Positions 1 to 9,715 of a DNA stretch of 64,000 nucleotides are shown in pieces. Positions within the stretch are counted from its first letter, which is position 1. Every line of letters begins with the position of its first letter. The position numbers and the translations under genes are program-made. The stretch is taken from the NCBI GenBank assembly GCA_000149265.1, contig CH002585.1, forward strand, positions 449,803-513,802, read 5' to 3'. The notes below the pieces were generated by a model. The model worked only from the letters and a program-made list of their open reading frames with translations. It was not told where the DNA came from and did no database searches. The stretch is from Ciona savignyi (lineage: Eukaryota; Chordata; Ascidiacea; Phlebobranchia; Cionidae).

Positions 1-3000
1 CCACTACTTCAAGTGCTTGAAAATCGTGGAGGTGCTAAAGGATACAGAGAAGGAAAGCAAGAATATTTTTGGGATGTACTCTTCTAAAAGAATGAAGGTA
101 AGATTTATTTTTTTAAGCAGATGCACTGGATTTTAGGCAGTTTTGCAAATAATTACTTTTTTTCTGAATATTTTTGGGATGTACTCATCTAAACGAATGA
201 AGGTAAGATTCTTTTTTTAAGCAGATGCACTGGATTTTAGGCATTTTTCCAAATTATAACTTTTCTGTAAGTGTCTGTGTAGCATTGCTTTTTAATGTGC
301 TTGAATTTTACTATTTTATATTTCTTGCACCTCTTATCGCTAATTCATAGGCTACTCATAATATTGAGATTTATGTAAAATCTTTTAAGCCCTGTATTTA
401 ATTTTTGTATTTCTGTAATTTCCTATTTCTGTCTTACCATTAACCCATGATTTGGTCATTTTACAAAATTAAGTAAGTTATTATTTTTTATAAGCAAAGT
501 ACTAAACATGTCCCTTTTCACAGGACTGGCAAGTGATTATTAAGCTGTACGAGAAGGAGAATCTGCATTTAGCTGAACTAGCGAGTCGTCTTTTGCGAAA
601 TCTCAACTACGAGATCCCAGCGATAAAACGGCAAATTGCAAAATGCGTACAAATTCAAGAGGTGTGATAAATACTTCCGTGTAATCAGCAATTCTGTTTG
701 ATTGCATGAATTTAAGGGATTAAGCTTAATAATGGTCTGAGATTCGTGCATTTTTTATGGGCAATCCTGTAAATGGTTGCTGACTTTCTCATTCCGTGCT
801 GTGATGAATAGGATAGGCTATTCATGTTTATCCCCGTGAATGGGAAAACCAATGGGGTTAACACACGAGCAATCGTCAGATCACCTTGCGTCCACCATCG
901 GGTTGCCGGAGCTATTGCAGTGTGTTATGTATGATTTACAAGTACCTTTAATTAAGTAGAACCCATTAATCCATTGGGTTCAGGAAATGTCTGTTAAGTG
1001 CCTTGCCCAAGTACTCAACTGACTAGTTTGCGACCAGTTTGGAAACTGCATTGTTTTGGTTAAAAGACTAAACCACCAGACTAACTGGTCAGAAAAATTC
1101 TTCTGAGTAATTCGCAACTCCTCTTGATTGCAAGATTAGGAGAGATTAGGTTTATTAATGGTCTGAGATCCTTGCATTTTTTATGAGCATTCCTGTAAAG
1201 AATTTGCACAACAGAAATTCTGCTTAAAAATAATAATAAAAAAATATACTGTATTTTAGTCAAAAAGCCCAAAGCAATAATCCATGCACTGGTTTGTGCG
1301 CCATTGTGGCAGGACTTGCTTACTGAAACAGTTAGTTCTACTCAATGCCACATAATAAACATTTATTTATAATGCCCTCTTAATATTTATACAAGGCACT
1401 AATTCTGCTAGTTTTTATTAAAAAAAATGTTAACCCAATAATGCAAAGAAAATAGAATTCATTCTGACTAGAAAATATGATAGCCCGAGTTATATGAAAA
1501 CGTAACATATAAACAGTGGTTTTAACTTGCATTCTTAATCTCAGGAAAGTCAGAAAAAAATCCAAGATTGCACTCGCAACACACAAGAAGTAAAACGGCA
1601 ATACGCAGAGGAATGCAAGAAGCTTGGGATCGTAGGAACAAACGTACAACGTGAACTGATGGAACTTGTGGGGGATTTGCCAAAGGAATTTGATGAGATT
1701 GCAACTAGGTGTAAAGACCTCTACCCAGTGCTGGAATATTATGTAGCATTTGTGGAGTTTTCACTTGGCAGGTGGGTGGCTTTAGATGTGTAACTTTTCA
1801 CCTTTGTTGGAAATGCAGATTTATTTATATAGTGTAAGAGTTGGAATGTTTGCAAGAGTGAATGCCTTGAAAGTTTAGTGACCATTCATAAGGCGATACC
1901 TCTAAATACTACAGGATCGCTTGGTTTGCTTGGAGAGTTATGGTCAGATTTAGGGTTAAGGTTCCAAGCGCTCAATATAAGCGCTCCAAGGGATCCAAAC
2001 GGTCCAACCATCCTGTAGTAATTAGAGGCACCTTTCAGAAGATATACCTTTGAGCATACAAAACAGTTTTTCGCATGAATTGTAGTTGTATATAACAGAA
2101 TCCAAATCAATATCTTTATTTTATAAAATACTTCTCTAATTGTGACTCCATGTTATGTAAAACACAGTACTTTCATAACCCCATGTTCGAATACCTTAGC
2201 AAGTTTCCCACATACATGGGTATCCTATCCAGTTGTCATTTTTCCAGTTGTCATTTTTTCAGGAATGTGTATTTAATCATGTTCTCATTTTTCCATTAGT
2301 TCGTTTTAATTTCCGTGGTATATTTCCAGTAATGCATTTATATCCTGTTCTCAATTATCCAGCAAATTCCAAGAAAACCAGAATTTTGATACTTATAGGC
2401 TACCCCCAAAAATCACCTTCAAATCTTGCTTTTCAGTTATTTCTTTAAATAATTGGGCCTTGGCAGCTTTGAGTTGGTTTATCTCCATTTTAGCGTCTTC
2501 AACTAATTTATCTATTATAGTTGGTTTATCTCCATTTCTAGCGTCGTTCTAATTTTTCCCAGCAATGCATTTTCCAACGAGATTTTGCTACTGACGCGGC
2601 ATTTAAGCACCCTGGGTAACACAACGGTCTACCAGTACCAAACCGGCGATCTTCCTGATAAAATTGAGAAGCCAGATTTGGTCCAAGAGGAAAATGCTCA
2701 AGTAGAAAGTGAAGAGGTAAGAAATTTCATCTTAGAATGACATTAGTAATTTACTAAAGTAGTTAGACATTTCTACTCTTTTTTGTTCCTGGTGTTTTAA
2801 ATTAATCAAACAAAATTATGGTTTTTATAACTTTATTATTTTTATCCTCCACTAATTCAATGCAACTTTATGTCTCTATTGATTTATCATTAATCTTACT
2901 CAAGAATCTACACAGCTATCTTAATGATAATAAGAACAGCTATCTTTCAATTGCCTGACACCCAGGCACTTAGAAATGCACGCAAAGATGGTTACATTCC

Positions 3001-6000
3001 AGAGTAAATGATTATTACACACATGCAGGCATGATTACAGTTGATTACAGGGCACAAAATAACTGTCTGTAAACCACGTATTACTACAGGGATAGAAATT
3101 AACGCATTTCCACAACACACACTCCACAATCCAAACCCCACCACTAATAAACAAATCCATCATTTCAGATCGATTGGGGGATTTCCCTTGACCCCGAGCC
3201 CCAGGGTAGTGGAGAGATCGACTTCGACCTGAGCATCGATGATCTCGGGATCGTGTTGGAGACGACGGGAAGCGGGGAGGAGGGGGAGAACGGGTTCGAG
3301 ATCCTCAACAAGAATGAAGCGCAGAGCTGGGATATTGTGGAGGTATGGGATAGGATATTCTTGTTCATTTAAGCAAAATTTTGGGGGGAGTTTTGTCTTT
3401 TGCGCAACTGGTGGTTCTCGGTAGTTATTTTTTGCATTTCATAGTTTATTTAACCGGACGGCGTGAGTTAATCGACGATTGCCTGTGTAAGCATTCCTTT
3501 CGTAACCGTTAGGTAATCTGATCATTTTCGCTGTGAAAACACGTTTTCCCATTTACTGGAAGAAAACTTAAATATTTATCTTTTTTTAGAAAAAAAATTA
3601 CAAAAATCGTTAAATGTTTGTATCGTTTTTTTGGAAAAAAATGCAAAAAAACGTTAAATGTTTTTATCTTTTTTTTGGAAAAAAAGGAAAAAAAACGTTA
3701 AATGTTTTTATATTTTTTTTGAAAAAAAATGCAAAAAAAACGGCTTACAGAAATTTTTTTATCTTTTTTTGGAAAAAAATGCAAAAAAAACGTTAAATGT
3801 TTTTATCCTTTTTTGGAAAAAAATTCCAAAAAAATCGTTCTTTTAGGTCGACGTTGCTGAGGTGCCAAATGGAAGCAAAATGGAACCGAGTGACAAAGTG
3901 GCAACTGGAGATGACGCGTTTACTGTGCTTGAATTCGTTAAAACGAGGAACCAATTCATCAATGAGCTACTTGAGGTGTGGCTGATTATCTAACTCGATT
4001 GTTCGTTATTCTCTGTATTTACATGGACATTTATTCTATATATTTTTCTTCCTTTTAATATACTTTTTTTATTTGTTCTTTTCTATTAATCTACTTTTTT
4101 TAAAGAATTTTTTAAGTGTTAGAAATATGTTTATCCCCATGTGACAACATTCGGATTTCGGAGGGATAAACACAGTATCCTGTCATAAATACTGGGTATT
4201 AAACGACCAATTTAAATTCACTGGTTTATGATGGATAGGATAGGATATTTATTTTTATCTCCGTGAGTGGGAAAACCAAGGGGGTTATCACACGGGCAAT
4301 CGTCATATCACATCGCGCCCATCGTCGGGTTGCCGAAGCTATTGCAGTGTGTGGTATATGATAGACACGTTCCTTCAATTTGGTAGAACCCATTAATCTG
4401 ATGGGTTCAGGCAATGTCTGTTAAGTGCCTTGCCCAAGATACCAACCAACTAGCTAGCATCCAGTTTTGAATCTGTAACCCTTCGGCTAAATAGCGACGC
4501 ACTAAACCACTAAACTAATCAGTCGGATTTATTAAAATATTTGTAATACCAAGGGTGTACATTGAATCCAGACCTGTTCGGGTTGTGCACGATGTTTAGT
4601 CCACCGTGCCGCTGAAGTAATGTCCCATTCTTTACCAGCTCACTGGATTTCTCTCACAACGACTCGCCGAAACGCAGCGCGAATCCGACGTGCTGTCAAT
4701 CAATCAGTTCCAAGAGGCTCCGCCCATTTTGCAACTGACGTCATCGGGCGAGTTGGAGAGCATGCTGGTACAAGTGCGAGCGATCTACGATAGCCTGACC
4801 TCGGACCGTATGACACAGTTGCAGAGGATAATGGACTCTCCGAAGTAAGTAGCAATGTGTAAGCGGCGTGTAAAGCAGGGTTTGCCCTTTTATATAAATA
4901 AATAAATTCATAAGTGTGACAAGGTTGTTGGTTCGATATCAGTCGCTTGTTTGGCTGGTTGGCTAAATTGCTAAGAGCAAGGGCGAATTATAGGCAGCCG
5001 TAAGAATGTAGGATCGATACTAGTCTCTAGCTAGATGGTTTCGTCCGTGGGTAAGACATTCGCGGACATTGCCTGAACCCAATGTATAAATGGGTTTTAA
5101 ACTAGTAGTTTCTACACCATACACGCATTTTATAGCTCCGGTAACCTGACGGTGGGCATGAGGTGATCTGACGATTGCCCGTGTGTTAATCCCCTTTGGT
5201 TTTCCCATTCACAGGGATAAACATGAATATCCTTAAATAGGATATCTCGTGTTTACCAAGTTTAAAAAGTGGTGAAAATCTTGCAACCTTTTTTTGTTTA
5301 ATTGAATTCAATCCCCGTAAAAGCCGCCATCAAATCTCTATTTTAATTTTTACTTAATTTTAACCTTTAGTTTAATTTATTCCTTTTAAACCCACCATTA
5401 AATCTATAGTTTAATTAAATCCTTGTAAACCCCACCATCCAACCTTAGGTACGTGGAACGCATGGCCGACACATTGAGTCGTCGATTAGCGCTGACGAAG
5501 AAATACGAGCGACAAGCCGACCAACAGACGGTCCGAGGACACGAAGCAGCTACAGAACAAAACTCTCTTCATCCCAAACTTGCATTGCTGGTCGATGAAT
5601 GCAAAGAGTGGAAACTGCTGGTAAATAATGGCGAAATGTTTCTTTTATGTCGCACAACGCTATAACCCAGACGTGTGCACACTTTCGGAATAGACTGGAG
5701 GCCAAGTGATTGAGTCGTCAGTCACATATAGTTTGTTACTATTGATAAAAAACATTAAGCTTGGAAATACTGTACATTACTGATTAAAAGCAGAAAGCAC
5801 TGTTGCGTGAAGCGACGCACAAATATAGTTGTGACATCATAAGTTAGCTGCGGAGATTTTGCAGTGTGTTGTATATGATTCACACGTTCCTTCAATTTGG
5901 TAGAACCCAATAATCCGCTGGGTTCAGGCAATGTCCGTTAAGTGCCTTGCCCAAGGACACAACCGACTAGCTAGCGACCAGTTTCGAATCATTAACTCAC

Positions 6001-6139
6001 CAAACAAAATTTAACAGATAAAAAAAATTGACATTCATGTTATTTATGCCGTTTTTCTACTTTTCAGATTGAAAAAGAAATCTCGATAAAGTACAAAGAC
6101 AGACCTGTTCACCTCATGGGCGCGATTAATATGTTGTGA
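1..6139 (+). CDS. cdk5rap3: CDK5RAP3 (C53/LZAP) homologue, 5' end outside window
   Basis: Nine exons read in one frame: 1-97, 524-661, 1545-1771, 2563-2716, 3169-3342, 3847-3975, 4639-4844, 5449-5620 and 6068-6139 (stop TGA). All have GT donors and AG acceptors and phases match, giving 455 residues here; the vertebrate protein is about 506, so roughly the first 60 are missing. Recognisable blocks include NIFGMYSSKRMK, NYEIPAIKRQIAKC, an IDWG motif opening exon 5, FVKTRNQFINELLE and the C-terminal RPVHLMG. In other species this protein binds UFL1/DDRGK1 in the ER UFMylation complex and uses shuffled IDWG motifs to bind ATG8/UFM1 in ER-phagy. Here I see one IDWG plus a nearby canonical W-x-x-V (WDIV) at the end of the same exon. 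The first exon's donor region is tandemly duplicated in intron 1, and SINEs sit in introns 2, 6, 7 and 8. Family assignment is firm; role is by homology. Confidence 0.92.
62..271 (+). repeat. tandem duplication of an exon end plus donor site
   Basis: About 104 bp (62-165) covering the last 36 bases of the CDK5RAP3 exon, its GTAAG donor and the start of the intron are repeated at 166-271 with a few substitutions. The second copy keeps the coding-like GGGATGTACTC segment and a GTAAG donor but has no adjacent acceptor, and reading through the first donor meets a TAG within the first copy's intron. Confidence 0.85.
809..1085 (-). repeat. tRNA-derived SINE, family A, near full length
   Basis: Lies in CDK5RAP3 intron 2. 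Family A is about 300 bp: a tRNA-like head (A-box TCTGGTGGTTTAGTGCG, B-box GGTTCGAAACT), a body with TTGGGCAAGGCACTTAACGG, and a TATCC-repeat tail. This copy reads tail first on the + strand. Confidence 0.85.
1892..2033. mobile_element. small palindromic MITE in CDK5RAP3 intron 3
   Basis: The ends are imperfect inverted repeats of about 40 bp (left ACCTCTAAATACTACAGGAT, right ATCCTGTAGTAATTAGAGG) around a short core that includes GCGCTC repeats. No coding capacity. Class not determined. Confidence 0.6.
2440..2562 (+). repeat. short tandem duplication next to a splice acceptor
   Basis: The segment GTTGGTTTATCTCCATTT followed by TAGCGTC occurs twice about 48 bp apart; the second copy runs into the acceptor of CDK5RAP3 exon 4 at 2562. 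Confidence 0.6.
2948..3155 (+). repeat. unclassified interspersed repeat (copy 1)
   Basis: In CDK5RAP3 intron 4. It is related in reverse complement to 49425-49600 in sulfotransferase intron 1: shared blocks include AAATGATTATTACACACATG, CAGGGCACAAAATAACTGT and TTAACGCATTTCCACAAC. No tRNA-like boxes or clear terminal repeats were seen. Confidence 0.6.
3573..3845 (+). repeat. A/T-tract minisatellite, about 45-bp unit
   Basis: About five to six units of the form CGTTAAATGTTTTTATC, a T-run, GG, then an A-run with GC. It fills the end of CDK5RAP3 intron 5 and reaches to within a few bases of the acceptor at 3846. The long A/T frames across it are artefacts of the repeat. Confidence 0.85.
4229..4526 (-). 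repeat. SINE family A, full length
   Basis: In CDK5RAP3 intron 6; tail-first on the + strand, ending with the tRNA-like head at CACTAAACTAATCAGTCGG. Confidence 0.85.
4920..5240 (+). repeat. SINE family A, head diverged
   Basis: In CDK5RAP3 intron 7. The body from about 5020 is clear (GGACATTGCCTGAACCCA through ATAAACATGAATATCC); the tRNA-like head is degenerate. Confidence 0.7.
5680..5860 (+). repeat. interspersed repeat shared with 25120-25350
   Basis: In CDK5RAP3 intron 8. Shares GATTGAGTCG, CACATATAGTT, TACTGTACATTACTG-like and GCAGAAAGCACTGTTGCGT blocks with 25150-25320; a fragment also occurs in inverse orientation at 39660-39720. Probably part of a hAT-like element. Confidence 0.55.
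5861..5998 (-). repeat. SINE family A, partial
   Basis: Middle part of the SINE, from the GCAGTGTGTTGTATATGAT block to the GACTAGCTAGCGACCAGTTTC block. Confidence 0.75.
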
Positions 6140-6405
6140 CGCGTTCGTGTTTTTATTCGCTTTTCCCTCCGTCTGTTCGCGCCCATTTAAAACGCCGCCG
6201 CCATTTTTATCCACAAAACTATTAAACTTTTACCAAATTTTTTTTTGTGACTGTCTTTTAAAAAAATTCTTGAAAGACTTTGGTTGCTTGGCGTTTTAAT
6301 TTTGCGCGAACGGACATTTTTTGGTGCAATATTTGTTGGGCAGAATTTCGCAGTGTTGGGTTACGGAACGTTTAGATTCTGCAAGAGAAATCTGGATATA
6401 TTATT

Positions 6406-6411
6406 AATAAA
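6406..6411 (+). terminator. poly(A) signal, CDK5RAP3
   Basis: AATAAA 267 bases after the CDK5RAP3 stop codon; first canonical hexamer downstream. Confidence 0.6.
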
Positions 6412-6763
6412 GAATGGTTCTACGCAAAACTTGCATTATTTACAGCGCGCTAAAATATGGTGAATGCTAAATAACGGAATATACTATAAAATCTCTATTT
6501 AAGCGCCACACTCTATTTGAGCTCCACCTTTAATAGACACCATTTTAGCGGCGGAATTGTATTAGCAGGTCTCTACCGGTAATTATAAAAATGATTAAGT
6601 TTTCACAATCTAGCAGTTAAAGCAGCCATTTAAAAGATATCAACCAAAATTTTTAGTCTTTAGTGATTGGTAACAATTTCTGTATCAACCGTAGTTTTGA
6701 ATCTATAGCTGTTAGGGGGTTGGGATTAGTATAAATTTTGTATTTCTTTAGTTTCATATTTTG

Positions 6764-7050
6764 AATAGGATATTCATGTTTATCCCGTTAATGGGAAACC
6801 AAGGAGTTTAACACACGGGCAATTGTCAGTTAACTCGCGCCAACCGTCGGGTTACCGGAACTATTGCAGTGTGTTATGTGTGATTTACACGTTTCTTCAA
6901 TTTGGTAGAATCCAATTTTTCGCTGGGTTTAGGCAATGTTCGTTAAGTGCCTTGCCCAAGAACACAAGCTACCAGCTATAGCGACCAGTTTCGAACCTGC
7001 AAACGTTCGGTTAAAAGGCGACGCACTAAACCACAAGACTAATCAGTCGG
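6764..7050 (-). repeat. SINE family A, full length
   Basis: Starts GAATAGGATATTCATG and ends in the tRNA-like head with CCACAAGACTAATCAGTCGG. Confidence 0.85.
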
Positions 7051-7079
7051 ATTTCCGTATTTTATAGTGTCGCAGAAGT

Positions 7080-7197
7080 TATTTTTTTTACCGATTCAAG
7101 TTTCGAATCCGTGATGGGCTCGTCACCAGGACCTTCTTTTTGTAGAAGAGTCGGTATATGTATCGGTCACGCTAACCATTCGGCCACACGACCGAAA
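7080..7197 (-). repeat. SINE family B (about 115-bp tRNA-like repeat)
   Basis: On the - strand the family reads GGTCGTGTGGCCGAATGGTT (A-box, serine/leucine-tRNA-like), about 60 bases, then CATCATGGGTTCGAAACTTG (B-box) and an A-rich end. This copy is diverged in the B-box. Confidence 0.75.
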
Positions 7198-7790
7198 AGT
7201 GTCGCCGAAATGCCAGTTGCGCAAAAGACAGTTGTTTGACGTTAAAACCAACAGAATAACCTACTTTGAAGTTGGTTGATATAGGCATCAAGCCGTGCGC
7301 CGTAATTTGCTCATCTTTTTTCTAACAAGCTGTGATCCTAAATCTACTCGACGAGTCTAATAATTCGCTTAACACGACACGTCATTGTTATCAAAAACAA
7401 CACCTTACTGCGAGGTATGACTGTCATAACTAAATTTTCGCCGCCTTTTAGACGGCCAGGTGAACACTCCTAATGTACTTCCATTGAGTAGCGCTATAGC
7501 GTTACATCTTTTCACGCAAAAACAACCTGCAATTCAATCCACACGACGAAAAAATTCCAGGTTTTTAGAAAATCACCTCTTTGCTTGAAGGACAGGCATT
7601 TATGTTTTGTGATTTTAAACTGGTTTTGTTGGGATTATATTTTACTTTTTGCTTTCTCAACTTAACACCAGGTGATTTACTTTAAAAATATCGGGCCTGC
7701 GAAAAGCCAGTTATAAAAGCGATCGTAAAGAGAGTTTACCAGTTATCGCAAAACTAGTTGGTATGTTTTTTTTTACGTTTTCGCTCAGTG

Positions 7791-7960
7791 CAGGATTAGG
7801 CAACTTCTCTAGTCGGCGGGCCAGGTAAAAACGAAGTCCTTGGTAGGCTGGATTATTACATGAATAGTATTCAATATCTTAATTACAGGGTATGGTTAGA
7901 TACAGTCTGCGGGCCGGTCAAACTTTCTTTACGAACCGGACCATATGTTGCCCATGCCTG
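7791..7960 (+). mobile_element. hAT-like MITE
   Basis: Begins CAGGATTAGGCAACTTC and ends GTTGCCCATGCCTG, i.e. inverted CAGG...GGGCAAC ends. Flanks GCTCAGTG and GTTTAGTG match at 6 of 8 bases, compatible with an old 8-bp target duplication. Related copies: 15775-15934 and 19513-19654. Confidence 0.65.
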
Positions 7961-8023
7961 GTTTAGTGTGGTTAAGAATACGAAAAAACTTAGAGAAGCA
8001 TTATACAAGTATAAGAATGGGAT

Positions 8024-8295
8024 TATACCTCGTTAGTCCACGCGTATGTGTATTCTGCTAAGTGTATACGATACTTAACTGTGTAACCATTCCGGGTAAT
8101 AATTTGTAGTGCGGAGTTCCACGGCTCACACGAACAACTCAATTCGGTCCTGTGAAAACAGGATGTGCCTTCTAAGTAGTTAGACTGTGAGCATAACAGC
8201 CACTTAACAAGCGAGCTACAACAAACTGGTCGCTTCTCGGGAAGAGATATGACTGTAATCGTTGCAAGACTCACAAACCAGACGGGTTCTCAAGA
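8024..8295 (-). other. unassigned open frame, exon-like
   Basis: An open frame on the - strand ends at TGGACTAACGAG followed by GTATAA, a possible donor, and contains a possible acceptor (CCTGTTTTCACAG) near 8156. The translation has a cysteine-rich stretch and a segment NGYTVKYRIHLAEYTYAW that looks protein-like. No partner exon was found and there is no ATG near the left end. It may be chance or part of an unrecognised gene; no function is proposed. Confidence 0.2.
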
Positions 8296-8369
8296 CTTCG
8301 GGTGCTAAGTGGGTCTTCTCGTTTCGCCTCCTTTGTCGTCTTTTACACAAACTGCTTGTCTTACGCGGC

Positions 8370-8610
8370 CGGGGGTAACACTAAATGTAGGGAACACGGA
8401 AGAGAGAGGGAAGGGAGGGAAACTGCTCACTAAAACTATGAAAACTAATTTAAACCCTTCCCTAAACACTGACCTCAGCCCCAGTATTAACCCTAACTCC
8501 CACCTCAAGTTTAAAACTAACTCTAATGTCATAATCTTCATATTAATGTGCAGTTTCCCTCCTTCCCGCTTTCCCGCCTTCCCGCTTTCCCTCCTTTTAG
8601 TTTCCCCCTG
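8370..8610. mobile_element. MITE, GGAGGGAAAGCGGG-ended family
   Basis: Family consensus ends are CTAAAAGGAGGGAAAGCGGG and its reverse complement, preceded by a CAGGG-like outer end; core contains TTTAAACCCTKCCCTAAACACT. This copy has a damaged left end and an intact right end (CTTTCCCTCCTTTTAG). The long frames overlapping it are spurious. Confidence 0.8.
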
Positions 8611-8871
8611 CGGTCAGTATTCGGATACGACGCGCTCTTTTGTGGATTTTACCGGACCAACTGGTCTTCCGATCCGAATAAATGTTTACACGGGTTGTTC
8701 AAGTGCTTTTTCGCGGCGACAAACAGCGCAAAAAGCCCCATATTATTTAGGGTTGGTATAGTACGACACAGGGTACTTACAGTCCAATTTCAGTATTGGT
8801 AAATTATGTTTCCGTCTTTTAGTTGCCGTTGGATTACTTAGCAATAAAAATGCGAAAACTAAACCATGCAA

Positions 8872-8987
8872 AGTTTTTTTTATCGCGGCAAGTTTCGAAC
8901 CCATGATGCCCTTGTCACCAGGACCGTTTTTGTATAGAAGTCGGTATATATATCGGTCGCGTTAACCATTTGGCCACATGGCCGTAC
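8872..8987 (-). repeat. SINE family B
   Basis: B-box side at GCAAGTTTCGAACCCATGAT, A-box side at AACCATTTGGCCACATGG, on the + strand in reverse orientation. Confidence 0.8.
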
Positions 8988-9214
8988 ATGTAAAGTTTAT
9001 TTAGTGCACAATGCTACCAACACAGTCAAAGCTAAAGTGCGATCGTGTATAACTTATAGATCGTGTACAACTTATACCCATTGCAGAAAGATGGACTATG
9101 TTGCAGCATTATGTATATCTTTAATATGTAAATATAGATATTTAAATTATATTAGTGTGGTTGAAAAACGTAGGGAATGTGTAATCTTTAAATCGTGTAA
9201 TCTTTAAATCGCCC

Positions 9215-9408
9215 CGTGATCACCGTCGGTCTACCGGAGCTATTGCAGTGTGCATACTTGACACGTTCGTTTTAAGTTCAGATGTTTAATAAATTGGGTT
9301 TAGGCGAATTTCAGTAAGCGCTTGGCCCAAGGAGATAACCAAGCATCCCGCGATTGGTTTCGAATCCCAACCTTTTGCTTGTTGGTGATACTTAACCGAC
9401 TAAACGTT
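9215..9408 (-). repeat. old SINE family A copy
   Basis: Diverged but recognisable: TACCGGAGCTATTGCAGTGTG, TTGGGTTTAGGC and a head ending in TTAACCGACTAAACG. Confidence 0.6.
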
Positions 9409-9715
9409 TATTAATAACAAATTAATATTTGAACAATAAAACTAACAATACGTATATCTAAGGCGACGGATACTTAAACCGACTGGGCTGGAAAACCGGA
9501 AAATATAATCTTACTTTGCTTAGTAATTCACTAACACTTGATTTTAACCAAAACATAATTTGAGTTGATTTATAACGAAAGGTACAGGCTTAATTAGGGT
9601 CTGTTAGTAATTAATGTTTAACTTTTTGGTTCAAAATTTCATATTTTGGCAGGCTATTGTTTTACAGAAGTAAATATTAAAACGAAAGATCAACCTGCTG
9701 GATTTATTTAATAAT

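Larger units (their letters stand above)
6140..9715. other. intergenic spacer, CDK5RAP3 to NK3-type gene
   Basis: Holds the CDK5RAP3 3' UTR with a poly(A) signal, SINE family A (6764-7050, 9215-9408), SINE family B (7080-7197, 8872-8987), a hAT-like MITE (7791-7960) and a GGAGGG MITE (8370-8610). The remainder, including 8610-8870 and 8990-9215, shows nothing I can assign. Confidence 0.7.

Noticed and set aside
3614..3846. Lys/Phe-rich open frames on the + strand
   Set aside because: They are translations of an A/T-tract minisatellite inside a CDK5RAP3 intron.
8309..8802. 150-codon open frame on the + strand
   Set aside because: Mostly GGAGGG MITE sequence; similar frames recur at the other MITE copies (16621-17022, 50194-50514).
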